DNA of 64,000 nucleotides, from positions 62,001-126,000 of the forward strand of contig JBPDWA010000005.1 of NCBI GenBank assembly GCA_051295955.1, read 5' to 3'. The notes under the pieces were generated by a model, which saw nothing but the letters and a program-made list of their open reading frames with translations, made no database searches and had not been told where the DNA came from. Below are positions 17,696 through 27,272 of this stretch, piece after piece. The stretch comes from Enterococcus faecalis_A. GTDB lineage: Bacteria; Bacillota; Bacilli; Lactobacillales; Enterococcaceae. Both the position numbers and the translations under genes were made by a program. How positions within the stretch are numbered: the first letter of the stretch is position 1; every line of letters begins with the position of its first letter.

Positions 17696-18164
17696 TTTTC
17701 ATTCCTCCGAATAATTTTCCAAATTTTATTTATCAAATTCTTAATTTTTTTAAACTTTCCTTATGAACATGATCATTCTAACACATAGATGTTTCATTTA
17801 AGAGAAATAAATGTTACAAGTTTATTTCATCTTTTCAGTTGATTTTTATTGTTAATAAACCTTATGAAACAAGTATTCTGCTCCTTCACTATTCATTTAT
17901 TTTCTATTACAAAACACCAGAAGAACATAAAATGCGAAATTCTTCGCTTTTTTTCGTGACAAAAAGTTACAGATTTGAGCTAAACAAACTTAATAATGAA
18001 TGAAATTTGACCTTTTTTGTTTAAATTGTGAAGGCTCATACAAAAACATACGTAATGGTTACATACCAAAAAAGCTGCCAAATCACTAAGACTGACAGCT
18101 TTTAATTCATTGATTGCCAATGAATATATTTTTTTCACAAGCCTTGGCGCCCTTTTATAATCGC
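17696..18164. other. Intergenic spacer upstream of the CAP-domain gene
   Basis: AT-rich, about 470 bp. It contains the 5' flank of the CAP-domain gene, with an extended -10-like TGTTAGAAT on the minus strand near 17775-17783, and the terminator of the Mga-type regulator at 18068-18105. No gene seen. Confidence 0.5.
18068..18105 (-). terminator. Terminator of the surface-protein/regulator operon
   Basis: Minus-strand arms AAAGCTGTCA and TTGGCAGCTTT enclose about 12 bases, followed by TTTTTT. It lies 60 bp past the Mga-type stop codon. Confidence 0.75.
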
Positions 18165-19589
18165 TTAGCTACGATGCTTGTTCCTTTGAATCATTTTGTT
18201 AATCCGCACAATCTCATCACCGAAGTGCTGCCAATCACTGGCTCGTGGCGGTGCTAGCCAAATTAATACCTTCGCCGAAAAGACTGTATTAGGCCGAGTA
18301 TCAGAAATAATTAAATCAGTATCTGGCCGAATTACTGACTGAAAATTCAAGCTAAACGTATCAAAGGTTTGAATTTGAGCTTTGATAAATTGGTTATAAT
18401 TCTCACCTTGAGTAAAATCAACATAAACATTGATCATTCTTTTCTCAATCATCTGATCGTACATTTGAGCGAGCGTTAACAATAAATTCAGAAAAAGTGT
18501 TTTCTTACTGAAGGGAAAATCCTCTTTAAAATCGGTGACGAACTGTTGACAAATTTCAAAAATAACCGGGTACCGTTCATAGAAAAATTCTAAGTCCATT
18601 ACTCGTAAAGAAATATCAATGAAAGGTGTGACATATTTATGTTGATAAAGTATAGCAAGAATTTTTTGTTGGATTGAACCTTCTTTCAGTGTCAATTGCA
18701 TTTGTTGAAAAAAGTAATCATTCAATTGAGCTGCATAATGTTCTAACTGACTATTCTCATAATCACATAATTCTGTCCGATAAACAGATAAGATATTTAA
18801 AATTCCTTGAACCTCTACGTTAATTTCTTTCGTGGGCCCTTTTAATACGTTGGAACACCAATGATACAGTAATTGATAGAGTTCATTCGACTTATCAAGT
18901 GCTGGTACTAATGTTTTTTTAGACAGGGCATAGTTGCGTCCTTTTCTAGTCCGCTCCAGAAAAACGAATAGATAATGGCGTAAGAAGTGAAAGGTATGAA
19001 CATTTTCATAACATTGCTTAAGACTGGCAAACAAGTTATTCACTAACAGAATATCCGTTTGATTGTAGATTGTATCTGTATCCTTGTAAATCCGATAAAA
19101 TAGCATTGTAAAATATTGTCGAATAGTCTTTTCATTCCCGATTAATTGGCAGTTTTTTGTCAGCTTGATCCCATACTGCTTCAATTCTTGCCTAATATGA
19201 TCGATAATTTTATACACAACCGTCCGACTCATTCCTTGTTTTTCGCTATATTTCTTAATGGAAGTAAACTTTTGAAAAAATATGGTTTTTAATAAAGAAA
19301 ATTCCAACGAATTCCTGACATAATATTCTTCAATAATACTGGAAGAAATTTGCTCACTTTGAAAGAGAATCACTTCATTGTTTTGTTCAATAATTTCCAT
19401 TTCTCCATTTAAACCAAAGCGAGCAGCGTCATCATTTAATTCCACCATATTTCGTTCCAACAAATAATGAGAAACAGCCAATTGATCGCATAAAATCTCT
19501 TTACGTTCTGAAAATGAATATTTTTGCTCTAATCTTCTGATAATAGCCAGTTTTAATTTTGCACGTTCATCCAATAACAAAAACTCCAT
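18165..19589 (-). CDS. Mga-type helix-turn-helix regulator
   Basis: A 474-residue protein of the Mga/AtxA type. Two N-terminal helix-turn-helix regions can be made out, one near residues 25-55 (L-A-V-S-H-Y-L-L-E-R) and one near 110-135 (Y-S-E-K-Q-G-M-S-R-T-V-V-Y-K). Long helical PRD-like regions follow, then a C-terminal EIIB-like end. Such regulators control surface virulence genes and can be phosphorylated by the PTS. Its ATG directly abuts the TAA of the upstream Ig-like protein gene (TAAATG), with GGAGAG as ribosome site, so the two are translationally coupled. It probably controls the surface protein upstream. Confidence 0.8.
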   Translation of the reverse strand: MEFLLLDERAKLKLAIIRRLEQKYSFSERKEILCDQLAVSHYLLERNMVELNDDAARFGLNGEMEIIEQNNEVILFQSEQISSSIIEEYYVRNSLEFSLLKTIFFQKFTSIKKYSEKQGMSRTVVYKIIDHIRQELKQYGIKLTKNCQLIGNEKTIRQYFTMLFYRIYKDTDTIYNQTDILLVNNLFASLKQCYENVHTFHFLRHYLFVFLERTRKGRNYALSKKTLVPALDKSNELYQLLYHWCSNVLKGPTKEINVEVQGILNILSVYRTELCDYENSQLEHYAAQLNDYFFQQMQLTLKEGSIQQKILAILYQHKYVTPFIDISLRVMDLEFFYERYPVIFEICQQFVTDFKEDFPFSKKTLFLNLLLTLAQMYDQMIEKRMINVYVDFTQGENYNQFIKAQIQTFDTFSLNFQSVIRPDTDLIISDTRPNTVFSAKVLIWLAPPRASDWQHFGDEIVRINKMIQRNKHRS

Positions 19590-20222
19590 TTATACTCTCC
19601 TTGATCCATATAAAAGTGTACCGGATAAAGAACCAAGTGTCTCTCCAAAAAGCGTTGTCACTGGCTCTGCTCCTCCGGTACGTTCAATTCTTGACGGCCT
19701 TATCACAGCATCACTTCCCAGTAGGTCATCGTTCAACATGATTTTTCCATTTACATCTGCTTGGCTTAACTGATCACTCCCTCCTAGTCTTCCTTTGTTG
19801 TTTGCAATAAAACTTTGCGCCCGTCTCACATGCGTGACATATATTTTAGCTACAGAAACATGCGATTTATAGGTGAATTTCACAAAATATAGTCCGATTC
19901 TTCGAACATTTACATTATTTCTTATAGTTACTTGATCTAAACTTAATGGCTGTCCATCACTGCCTTTCATAGAGACGAGATTTGCTTGCGGCGTCCATTC
20001 TCCATTTAACGGAATTTCTACATCTCGTAATTTTATTTCTGCTTGGTCTGCTTTTACTTCAATTGTAGCTGTTGCTTTTTGTCCATTTACTTTATAAGTT
20101 ACCTTATACTTTCCCGGTGTCGTCACTTCTTTTGCATACGAAGTGATAGAACTAGCTAAAATAGTAGAAGAGAAAAATAACGTGGCGCTTACTACAGTGC
20201 GTTGAATAAATAGTTTCTTCAA
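19590..20222 (-). CDS. Small exported Ig-like domain protein
   Basis: A 210-residue protein with a signal peptide (residues 1-30, cut near S-Y-A-K-E). Residues 33-60 resemble the end of a bacterial Ig-like repeat (G-K-Y-K-V-T-Y-K-V-N-G). They are followed by a complete copy beginning D-Q-A-E-I-K-L-R-D-V-E-I-P-L-N-G-E-W, homologous to the five repeats of the large surface protein upstream. There is no LPxTG motif or C-terminal anchor, and the last 70 residues are unique. So it is a soluble relative of the surface protein. The stop is directly joined to the ATG of the Mga-type regulator. A sensor or co-secreted partner are possible roles. Confidence 0.65.
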   Translation of the reverse strand: MKKLFIQRTVVSATLFFSSTILASSITSYAKEVTTPGKYKVTYKVNGQKATATIEVKADQAEIKLRDVEIPLNGEWTPQANLVSMKGSDGQPLSLDQVTIRNNVNVRRIGLYFVKFTYKSHVSVAKIYVTHVRRAQSFIANNKGRLGGSDQLSQADVNGKIMLNDDLLGSDAVIRPSRIERTGGAEPVTTLFGETLGSLSGTLLYGSRRV

Positions 20223-20372
20223 TATTCTGATCCTTTCATTAAATAGCCTACGCAGTCAAAATACTTCTAGAAAAGACAGAAAAAGCATCAGCAAAAACCA
20301 ATAGCAAAACCAATCAATGATTTCCTATTTACTTGTGCTGCTTGCTACTTCTGTCTAATTCCTATCTTCTCT

Positions 20373-23300
20373 TCATTCCCTCAATAGCTTCTGTATAAAG
20401 AATAACCTAATAACTAAAATTATACAAATAAAAACACCTATAATATTCAATAAAGATGATTTTTCTTCGCCAGTCTTCGGAAATTGCCTCATCTGCCATT
20501 TACTTGAAGCTTCTATGTCGTTTTTTTCTGTCTGATCTAATTGAAGTTTGCTCAATTGAGCTATCTCGCTAGTTTCAACTAGCGACAGCTCATCTGAGCT
20601 AGCTGTCCCATGTTCATTTTCCTTGGCAACCCCCGCTCGTTCAACAACTGTTACTCTAGCTAAAGCAACTTTTTTTTGTGATTTTTTCGGTAGCTTTCCT
20701 TTTAAAGAATATGGTGTTTTTTCAGTAATTGATGGTGTTTGTGTATTTGCCGTATAAAGTATTTCGTAGTTGCCTTTTTCCGTGGTTTTAACCGTTCCTT
20801 CTACTGAAACTTCTTCAAATGCTATTTCATTGCCATCTTCATCGGTTGCATGAACAAAATTATCTTGTGGTTCCCAATTGTCGCCTACGTAAATAGTCGA
20901 ATCAATGACTGTAATGGAAGAACGATCTTCTTTTACGATTACTTTGGCAACTTCCGTGACTGCTCCATATTGATAAGAAACTTCATACGTTCCCACAGTC
21001 TTCGGGTCGACAGTTCCACTGACAACTAAGTCTGTCAACTCAAGCTTAGTCCCTGTATGATCAGTTGCTGACAGGAAGTTATCTTTTGCAGTCCACTCTT
21101 CACCTAAATAGACCACAATATCTTTAACTACTACTGTTGCTTGGTCCTTTACGACACGAACAGTGACCTCAGTTATTTGTTGCTCATAACGATAGCGGAT
21201 TTTATATTCTCCGACACAAGTTGTATCAACAGTTCCTTCAACGGTAATGGCTGTAAACGGAACCAGCGTGCCTTCTTTATTAGTTGATGAAACAAAATTA
21301 TCAATTGGTTGCCAAGTTGTACCTACATAAATAGTCGAATCTTTAGCACTTATAGTGGTCTGGTCGGCTAAGACGGTAATTTTAGCAATTTGTTTTTGGT
21401 TTCTATATTCATAGCAAACTTCATAACTACCAGCTTTTGTCGTATCAACGGTTCCAGTCACCTTCAATTTTTGGAGTACAAGCGGTTGACCCGCTTGATC
21501 AGTAGCATCTATCAGGTTGTCACTGGCTTGCCATGAATCCCCCACATACAAAATACTATCCTTAACAGCAATCGATGTTTGGTCTGGTAACACTTGAACC
21601 GTAGCCGTAACTTCCTCATCATTGATACTGTAAATAATCTGGTAAACCCCAGGAGTCGTGGTAATAACTGCACCGCTAACTGTCACTTCATTCAAAGTAA
21701 CTGGCTGTCCATCTTTATCTGTAGCTGCCAAAAAATTATCACTCGGTTGCCATGGATCTCCGTCATAAATCGTAATATCCTTAACAGTAATACTGGTCTG
21801 ATCAACAATTTCTTCAAAGGGAATCTCAAAGGTATTTTCGCCTCTGACAATACTAATCGTTTTTCCTAAACGATAGTCATCAGCAATAATAAATCCCTCA
21901 GGCACATCAATTACTTTCATTTGATAGTCACCCGTCAAGATGGAAACAAATGAAAAATTGCCGGCAGCACTTGACGTAAATGATTTAATTTCCCCGGTAA
22001 TAAGGTCTTTTAATTCAATCTGAACACCCGGGATCGGTTGCGATGAATCGTTAGCTTTACAGGTATAAAAGATAGCATCTGCTAAATAGGCAACACCGGT
22101 AGCCGCACCATCAGAAAACCGCAACGTTAAAGGTGATGTCACTGCCACTTTACGGCTAGCTATCGTTTGATCCAACGTTTCTGAATTAATCTGAACTCTG
22201 GTATACACATTTCCAGCACTATTAGAAATTAACCGAAAGTGAATGGTAATATTCGTAGTTAATGTATAATCACTAAATATAATTTGAGCACCATGAGAAG
22301 TTTTTTCAACGCTATATTCAGTTTCTGAAATACCAGGAATTGAAATGGAATCGAGATCAACTTCGGCGTTGGTAGATCCTTGTGCTTTAATCGTAAAAAT
22401 CGGATTTTTTATTTGACGAGTACTATCGTTAATGTTTTTGGTAGTGATTATATTTTCAGTTATGTTCTGGTAAGTATCATGCACCGAATGAGATGTAGTT
22501 AAAATATTCCCGTTTTCAGTTGGCAAAGTGATCATCGCTGAAAGACTTTGATTGTCATTCAACGGTTCAGCAGTCGTTCCAGTAACAATTGTCGTCAAGG
22601 TATCAATCCAGCCATTGGCATTCTTAAAGACCATGATATATCGTTTATTGGTTTGACCAAAGTCAATTATATAACTATTATCATCTTGATTGAATACAAT
22701 TGCCGGATACCGTTCACTCTCAGGGTCAATCAGCCGAGTGAGTACCTCACTACGATCCCAATATTGCGGATGAATACTGTCTACCTGATCGTTTGAAACA
22801 TCGTAAAGATCATAAGTAATCTCAGTTGTTTTTGGCGCTTGAATTTTTATTTTTAGTGAATCGTAGGAATCACTTCTGGCATTGATTAAAAATTTATTGC
22901 TGCTACTTTGCAGGGTACGTTCGGCACCTCTTTTTTGATTGGTGACCACTGTGCCGTCAATCGTTTCAGCATCCTTAGCTTCTATTTTAATTGGAATCGT
23001 ATCAATCGGAATGGTCACATTTTTTGTTAAACCATCAGGAACATAATTAAAATCAATGGGAATTGCTATTTCATGAGTAATTGGCTTTAAAAATTGAATT
23101 ACTGATCCATCTGCTGTGGACTTGATCGTATAATGTTGATCCAAAAAGTAAGTTGAATAAATATTTTGTGGAATGCGCAAAGATAAATAAGCAGGATGCT
23201 TAACAGTAATAATCAAATTTTCAACGGGCGAATCAGCCTTGCCCATAGCCATAACAGCAGTTCCATCTTGTGCATCACTTTTTTGATGAGTATTTCCCCA

Positions 23301-24902
23301 AGTAACTTCTGCATTTTCACTATTAATCAAACTAAGCATTTCCACATATTCATCTAAAATAAGATCGAATACTTGACCATTATTGAGAACTGGAGTAGCC
23401 AAAGTTAAAGCAAAATCTTGATTATCAAAGTCAATTTGTTCAATCATCATATTTATTTTTAGTATGCTATCTTTGGTTGCCGTTAACACTAGACGTCGAC
23501 CTTGAGCTTCTATTCTAAAATAATCATTAATTGAAACCGTTTGATTTTTTTGATCAAATACTGAAAATTTATACTGATCTAACGCTTGTCCATGCTTGCT
23601 TTCCAATACTATTTGTTGGCCTGCCTTTGTTTTCGTTAAATTATTAAAAATCGTTACAAGGTAATTCCCCTTGCTTATCATACTAGCCTGTGATTGAAAA
23701 TTAACAGGGGCTTTAGCAATCTCTTTTTTTAAGGTACCTACTTTTGCTGTGAAAGCCAGATAATCATCTTGTTTCAAGCTAATTTTCCCCACCGACGTCG
23801 TAGAGTAGCTCTTGGTAAAAGCATAATTATAGTCCGTGACTTTTTCCAAATACATATCACGATTAACTAGGATAGAATAAGCTTTTTGCTGATCCATGTT
23901 TGTAAAAGCGACAGCTAGCCTACCGTAACTATCTTCTACAATTGTATAATCCTTTTCTGGAGTTAGTATTTGTTTGGTTTCTGGTAAAATACTACCAGTG
24001 ACGGTCACATCATAGGTTGCTATCGTCGGTATAGTATTTTCAATGTCAAAAACAGCTCCCGGATATACTTGGGTTATTACTTCTAACGTTTGTTGGCCTG
24101 CTAATGAACGATCCAAATTATAAAAAACTTCTCCATGCAGCCCATAACTGTCATTAACTTTTTTGTAGCTGATAGAATCGACTGTTTCAAATAAATCAAA
24201 TATATACTTTTTTGGGGTCTTACCAGGGGTTTCAATGGTGACAACCGGGTCTGTTTCTGTAATCAGATAGGTCTTGATGTTCACTGTAAAATGAGTGTCC
24301 ACAATGCGTTGATTGAAGCAAATCGACATTGTTTTGGCAGCTGCATCTACCGTCCAAGTGGCACCGATTCCCTCCACTGCTCCAGTACTATCTGAATAAC
24401 CAAGATGCTCTGGCAACTGAAATGTATAACTGGAGCCTGCTGCATAATTCGTTCCTTCCATACTAAAATCAAATACTACGATTACTGGCGTAGCATTAAA
24501 AAGGCGATTAGTTCGTATTTGACTATATTCCTGTCCCTCAACACTTGTTATCGACATCGTTTCCAATAGTTCGTCTGTTATGACTTCTGCCATTGTGTTT
24601 ACCGACGGCTTTTGTTCAATTGCCATTGGAACTTCCTTTTGAGCTTCTTCATCTGAACCAGTTTCAGATTTCTGTGTTTGCTGCTCTGTTTCTTGAACTG
24701 AAGAAACCACTTCTACTTGATCGGATTCAGACACAGGTACAGCGCTACCCAGTAATCCCTCTGTTGAAATTGCTTGATCAATGATACCGTCTGAAACTAC
24801 ACTATGATTGGTAGTCGCTTCCCCGAAAGCATTAATCGGCACACTAACATTTTGGAGGATCAAAACTCCAAGCATAGCCAAAGCTATTTTTCTTTTTTCC
24901 AT
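20373..24902 (-). CDS. Sortase-anchored surface protein with Ig-like repeats (FPKTG anchor)
   Basis: A 1509-residue cell-wall protein. Signal peptide is residues 1-30 (M-E-K-R-K-I-A-L-A-M-L-G). A Glu/Ser-rich stretch and a long strand-rich region up to about residue 910 follow. A CnaB-like domain comes next (P-I-P-G-V-Q-I-E-L-K-D-L-I-T-G-E), then five Ig-like repeats of about 73 residues, a hydrophilic spacer and the anchor F-P-K-T-G at 1474-1478 with a hydrophobic tail and basic end. FPKTG departs from LPxTG at the first position but fits class A sortases; such an enzyme lies at 60400-61146. I start at 24902 because AAGGGAG precedes that ATG; eight upstream codons are open. Probable adhesin; ligand unknown. 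Confidence 0.85.
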   Translation of the reverse strand: MEKRKIALAMLGVLILQNVSVPINAFGEATTNHSVVSDGIIDQAISTEGLLGSAVPVSESDQVEVVSSVQETEQQTQKSETGSDEEAQKEVPMAIEQKPSVNTMAEVITDELLETMSITSVEGQEYSQIRTNRLFNATPVIVVFDFSMEGTNYAAGSSYTFQLPEHLGYSDSTGAVEGIGATWTVDAAAKTMSICFNQRIVDTHFTVNIKTYLITETDPVVTIETPGKTPKKYIFDLFETVDSISYKKVNDSYGLHGEVFYNLDRSLAGQQTLEVITQVYPGAVFDIENTIPTIATYDVTVTGSILPETKQILTPEKDYTIVEDSYGRLAVAFTNMDQQKAYSILVNRDMYLEKVTDYNYAFTKSYSTTSVGKISLKQDDYLAFTAKVGTLKKEIAKAPVNFQSQASMISKGNYLVTIFNNLTKTKAGQQIVLESKHGQALDQYKFSVFDQKNQTVSINDYFRIEAQGRRLVLTATKDSILKINMMIEQIDFDNQDFALTLATPVLNNGQVFDLILDEYVEMLSLINSENAEVTWGNTHQKSDAQDGTAVMAMGKADSPVENLIITVKHPAYLSLRIPQNIYSTYFLDQHYTIKSTADGSVIQFLKPITHEIAIPIDFNYVPDGLTKNVTIPIDTIPIKIEAKDAETIDGTVVTNQKRGAERTLQSSSNKFLINARSDSYDSLKIKIQAPKTTEITYDLYDVSNDQVDSIHPQYWDRSEVLTRLIDPESERYPAIVFNQDDNSYIIDFGQTNKRYIMVFKNANGWIDTLTTIVTGTTAEPLNDNQSLSAMITLPTENGNILTTSHSVHDTYQNITENIITTKNINDSTRQIKNPIFTIKAQGSTNAEVDLDSISIPGISETEYSVEKTSHGAQIIFSDYTLTTNITIHFRLISNSAGNVYTRVQINSETLDQTIASRKVAVTSPLTLRFSDGAATGVAYLADAIFYTCKANDSSQPIPGVQIELKDLITGEIKSFTSSAAGNFSFVSILTGDYQMKVIDVPEGFIIADDYRLGKTISIVRGENTFEIPFEEIVDQTSITVKDITIYDGDPWQPSDNFLAATDKDGQPVTLNEVTVSGAVITTTPGVYQIIYSINDEEVTATVQVLPDQTSIAVKDSILYVGDSWQASDNLIDATDQAGQPLVLQKLKVTGTVDTTKAGSYEVCYEYRNQKQIAKITVLADQTTISAKDSTIYVGTTWQPIDNFVSSTNKEGTLVPFTAITVEGTVDTTCVGEYKIRYRYEQQITEVTVRVVKDQATVVVKDIVVYLGEEWTAKDNFLSATDHTGTKLELTDLVVSGTVDPKTVGTYEVSYQYGAVTEVAKVIVKEDRSSITVIDSTIYVGDNWEPQDNFVHATDEDGNEIAFEEVSVEGTVKTTEKGNYEILYTANTQTPSITEKTPYSLKGKLPKKSQKKVALARVTVVERAGVAKENEHGTASSDELSLVETSEIAQLSKLQLDQTEKNDIEASSKWQMRQFPKTGEEKSSLLNIIGVFICIILVIRLFFIQKLLRE
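20760..21805 (-). repeat. Five tandem Ig-like domain repeats
   Basis: Inside the surface protein gene, five units of about 216-219 bp start near 21803, 21586, 21370, 21153 and 20930. Each opens with a D-[QR]-[TAS]-[ST] motif and a Y-x-G-[DTE]-x-W core, then A-T-[DN]-x-x-G and V-x-G-x-V. The units are diverged rather than identical, so the array is old. Confidence 0.8.
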
Positions 24903-26295
24903 ACTTTTTTCTCCCTTCAGATACAACCATCTGTTTTAATCATAGTATTTTTTCTAATTGAAATTGTTTATTTTTTTCCAACTATTCAAAATAAAAAAAC
25001 ATACTAAAAACAGTTTATTTATTTTTAAAAAATTATTTTTTATATTGAAATTATTTTCAATAATAAAAATCTAACTTAAAAAGAAAAAATGATACGTTAA
25101 AAATCCCAAAATAAGCCAAAATAGTCCATCATACTTATTTTCATTTCAGAAACATTCCTTTCTACATTTCATCAAATCAACTGTTCTAAAATTTTTATAT
25201 CAAAAAATAGAATTACTATAAATTTTTTTATAATATAATATAGAAGGTTAGCTTTTACCAATACAAACAGTAAAATTTTGCCATGTTTAGTGGCATTTTT
25301 TCATAAACATAACAATTTATAAATATCTTTCAACACGAAATAATCCGACCAAGCTCCGTAACGAACGAAAACCACATACCCATTTGTTTAGCTTACAAAG
25401 CACCCAATATTCCAACCACCCGCATTCTACAAGAGGCAAGTTGTAACTTTGTCAATATTTCCCCTCCTTCCAGCTTGTCTAGTCGTTTAAGGGCTACATC
25501 TATAACTAACACTAGTGAAACCACCTTTCCCACGATGAATTCTGATTCTAGCTATTTATTTAAATTAATGACAGATAATTCCAATCCTAGTAACTTAACA
25601 GATACTTCTAACTACTTCCTCTAATTCTGACTTGTTTGAATGAAATGAAACTAACAACTGAATCACTACTGATTGCAGTAGTTCAGTTGCACCAGTCAAC
25701 ACCGATTGTAAAATCAATTGGGAACAATATGAACAATATGAATAATATCAAATAACCTTCAAACGACGAAATAAATAGAATTTTCTAAAAATAAATAGCA
25801 GAACTAATCACTAGTATATACTAGTAGGCACTCTCTTATGATCTAGCTTAGTGCTAGCCTATTAAAAAGAAAGATTAGACAATAAATAGGAAAATCCCCA
25901 AAGACCATCAAAGGTCTAGTCGCTTTCTCATTTTAAAGCACAAGAAGTCCTATGTATTTCTTATCCTTCTCTGCCAACATATGGAAATTTTTCCTATTTA
26001 CACAGGTGTCAAACCCTCTTTCTATATGCTTCGAGGGTTTTTACTTGATAAGTATTGATATCTGTTAGATAATGGTCTAGGACAATTAGAAAATCATGTG
26101 ATAGCTATTTCTCCCTGTAATTTTTTATCTTTGTGATCTAATATTTTAAAAATACGATAAAAATTTACATAAAGAGAAGTTTATGAAATCATTGACTTCT
26201 TTAGAGGACAAGAAAATTCGTCAATTTAGTTACTTCGCATATTTATATACTTATTATTAAAACCTTATTATTTTATTCTGAAAGAGGGGATTCAT
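24903..26295. other. 1.4 kb AT-rich intergenic region
   Basis: No gene could be supported. Visible elements are a -10-like TATAAT stretch near 25230-25245 followed by a short hairpin and T run at 25279-25304; an imperfect palindrome at 25657-25688; a perfect 16-bp palindrome ACTAGTATATACTAGT at 25810-25825; and a hairpin with arms AACCCTC and GAGGGTT plus T run at 26013-26045. The last would work on the plus strand before the Spx gene. Confidence 0.5.
26013..26045 (+). terminator. Hairpin with T run, terminator-like
   Basis: Arms AAACCCTC and GAGGGTTT flank about 13 bases, with TTT after it. No gene lies directly upstream on the plus strand, so its transcript is unknown. Confidence 0.5.
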
Positions 26296-26694
26296 ATGCT
26301 AAAACTTTACACAACTCCTAGCTGTACTTCTTGCCGTAAAGCGAAAAAATGGTTAATCAATCATAATATTGAATTTGTCGAACATAATATTATGAAAGAG
26401 CCTATGAAAGAAGAAGACTTATTACGTATCTTACAATTAACAGAAAATGGAACAACCGATATCATCTCTACTCGTTCAAAAGTATTCGCAAGATTAAGTA
26501 CAGATTTGGAAAAATTGACTGTTAAAGAGCTAATCAGCTTAATCCAAGAAAACCCATCGTTATTAAGAAGACCGTTAATCGTGGACGAACGTCGGCTTCA
26601 CATTGGTTATAACGAAGATGAAATTCGGGTATTTTTACCGGCTGAATATCGTAAAAAGGAATTGGCTACTATTTTGTTAATGACTGGTATTTAA
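26296..26694 (+). CDS. spx: Spx family redox regulator
   Basis: A 132-residue ArsC-fold protein with the redox motif C10-T-S-C13 in S-C-T-S-C-R-K-A-K, R-P-L-I-V-D-E-R-R-L and G-Y-N-E-D-E-I-R-V-F-L-P. These are the marks of true Spx, which binds the RNA polymerase alpha C-terminal domain and activates the thiol-stress response, rather than of arsenate reductase. Length is normal. The ATG follows AGAGGGG. It is not beside mecA, the common neighbour of the main Spx copy, so it may be a paralog. The 3' side has a palindrome of the group found elsewhere in the window. Confidence 0.9.
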   Translation: MLKLYTTPSCTSCRKAKKWLINHNIEFVEHNIMKEPMKEEDLLRILQLTENGTTDIISTRSKVFARLSTDLEKLTVKELISLIQENPSLLRRPLIVDERRLHIGYNEDEIRVFLPAEYRKKELATILLMTGI

Positions 26695-27272
26695 GCAGGC
26701 ATTACCTGAGTACAATTGGAGTAATCTAACTAGTACTTAAAATTAATAATTGGCAGTTGCTAAAATGTACCTCAAAAATTTGAAAATAAGGGAGTAGGAC
26801 AGTGTCATCAAGACAAGGTCCTACTCCCTACATACTTATTGAATTAGTAACAACTGAACAGTTAAAAAAATTTGTAAGAACTTAATTCTTTGTGGCAAGA
26901 AGCCTATCTAGTGAAACAGCTTCACTTTATATTATCTATCCTACATGAGTGTTTTTTAAGTCCTAATCATGCTTTTAAGTTTACTACGTAGCGCAAGAAT
27001 TGACCTGTAACCAAAGAAAGCCTACTGACAGAATTTATTTTGCAGCACTCATATTCTAGCCTTGCTGTTTTATGCCAGTTCCAATACTTCTCCTTACACT
27101 TATTAAGGTGTAAGAAGTCTTTTGCTGAAGCTTTTATCTGGAGTTATTCATCTGGTTTGCTCCATAGTTCATGACAGCAATTCTTAAGGTCTATATATAC
27201 GCTTTGATAATTGAGCTCTGTCCGTTTTACTTGCAGACTGTGCTGATGCTTTTTTACTATTCGTTTCTTATT
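26695..27272. other. Intergenic spacer with a palindrome
   Basis: Apart from the palindrome at 26790-26828, nothing with coding or RNA-gene features was seen. A short inverted repeat CTTACAC/GTGTAAG occurs near 27095-27116 without a T run. Confidence 0.5.
26790..26828. repeat. Palindromic element, GGAGTAGGA group
   Basis: Perfect 10-bp arms GGGAGTAGGA and TCCTACTCCC flank a 19-bp loop downstream of spx. The same arm sequence recurs at 45701-45749 and 55845-55877. Confidence 0.7.

Noticed and set aside
20760..21805. CRISPR-like periodicity
   Set aside because: The 216-219 bp period is that of protein domain repeats in frame, not short direct repeats with spacers.
25535..25624. 29-codon frame rich in Asn and Ser in the long spacer
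   Set aside because: No ribosome site and simple composition; no reason to call it a gene.
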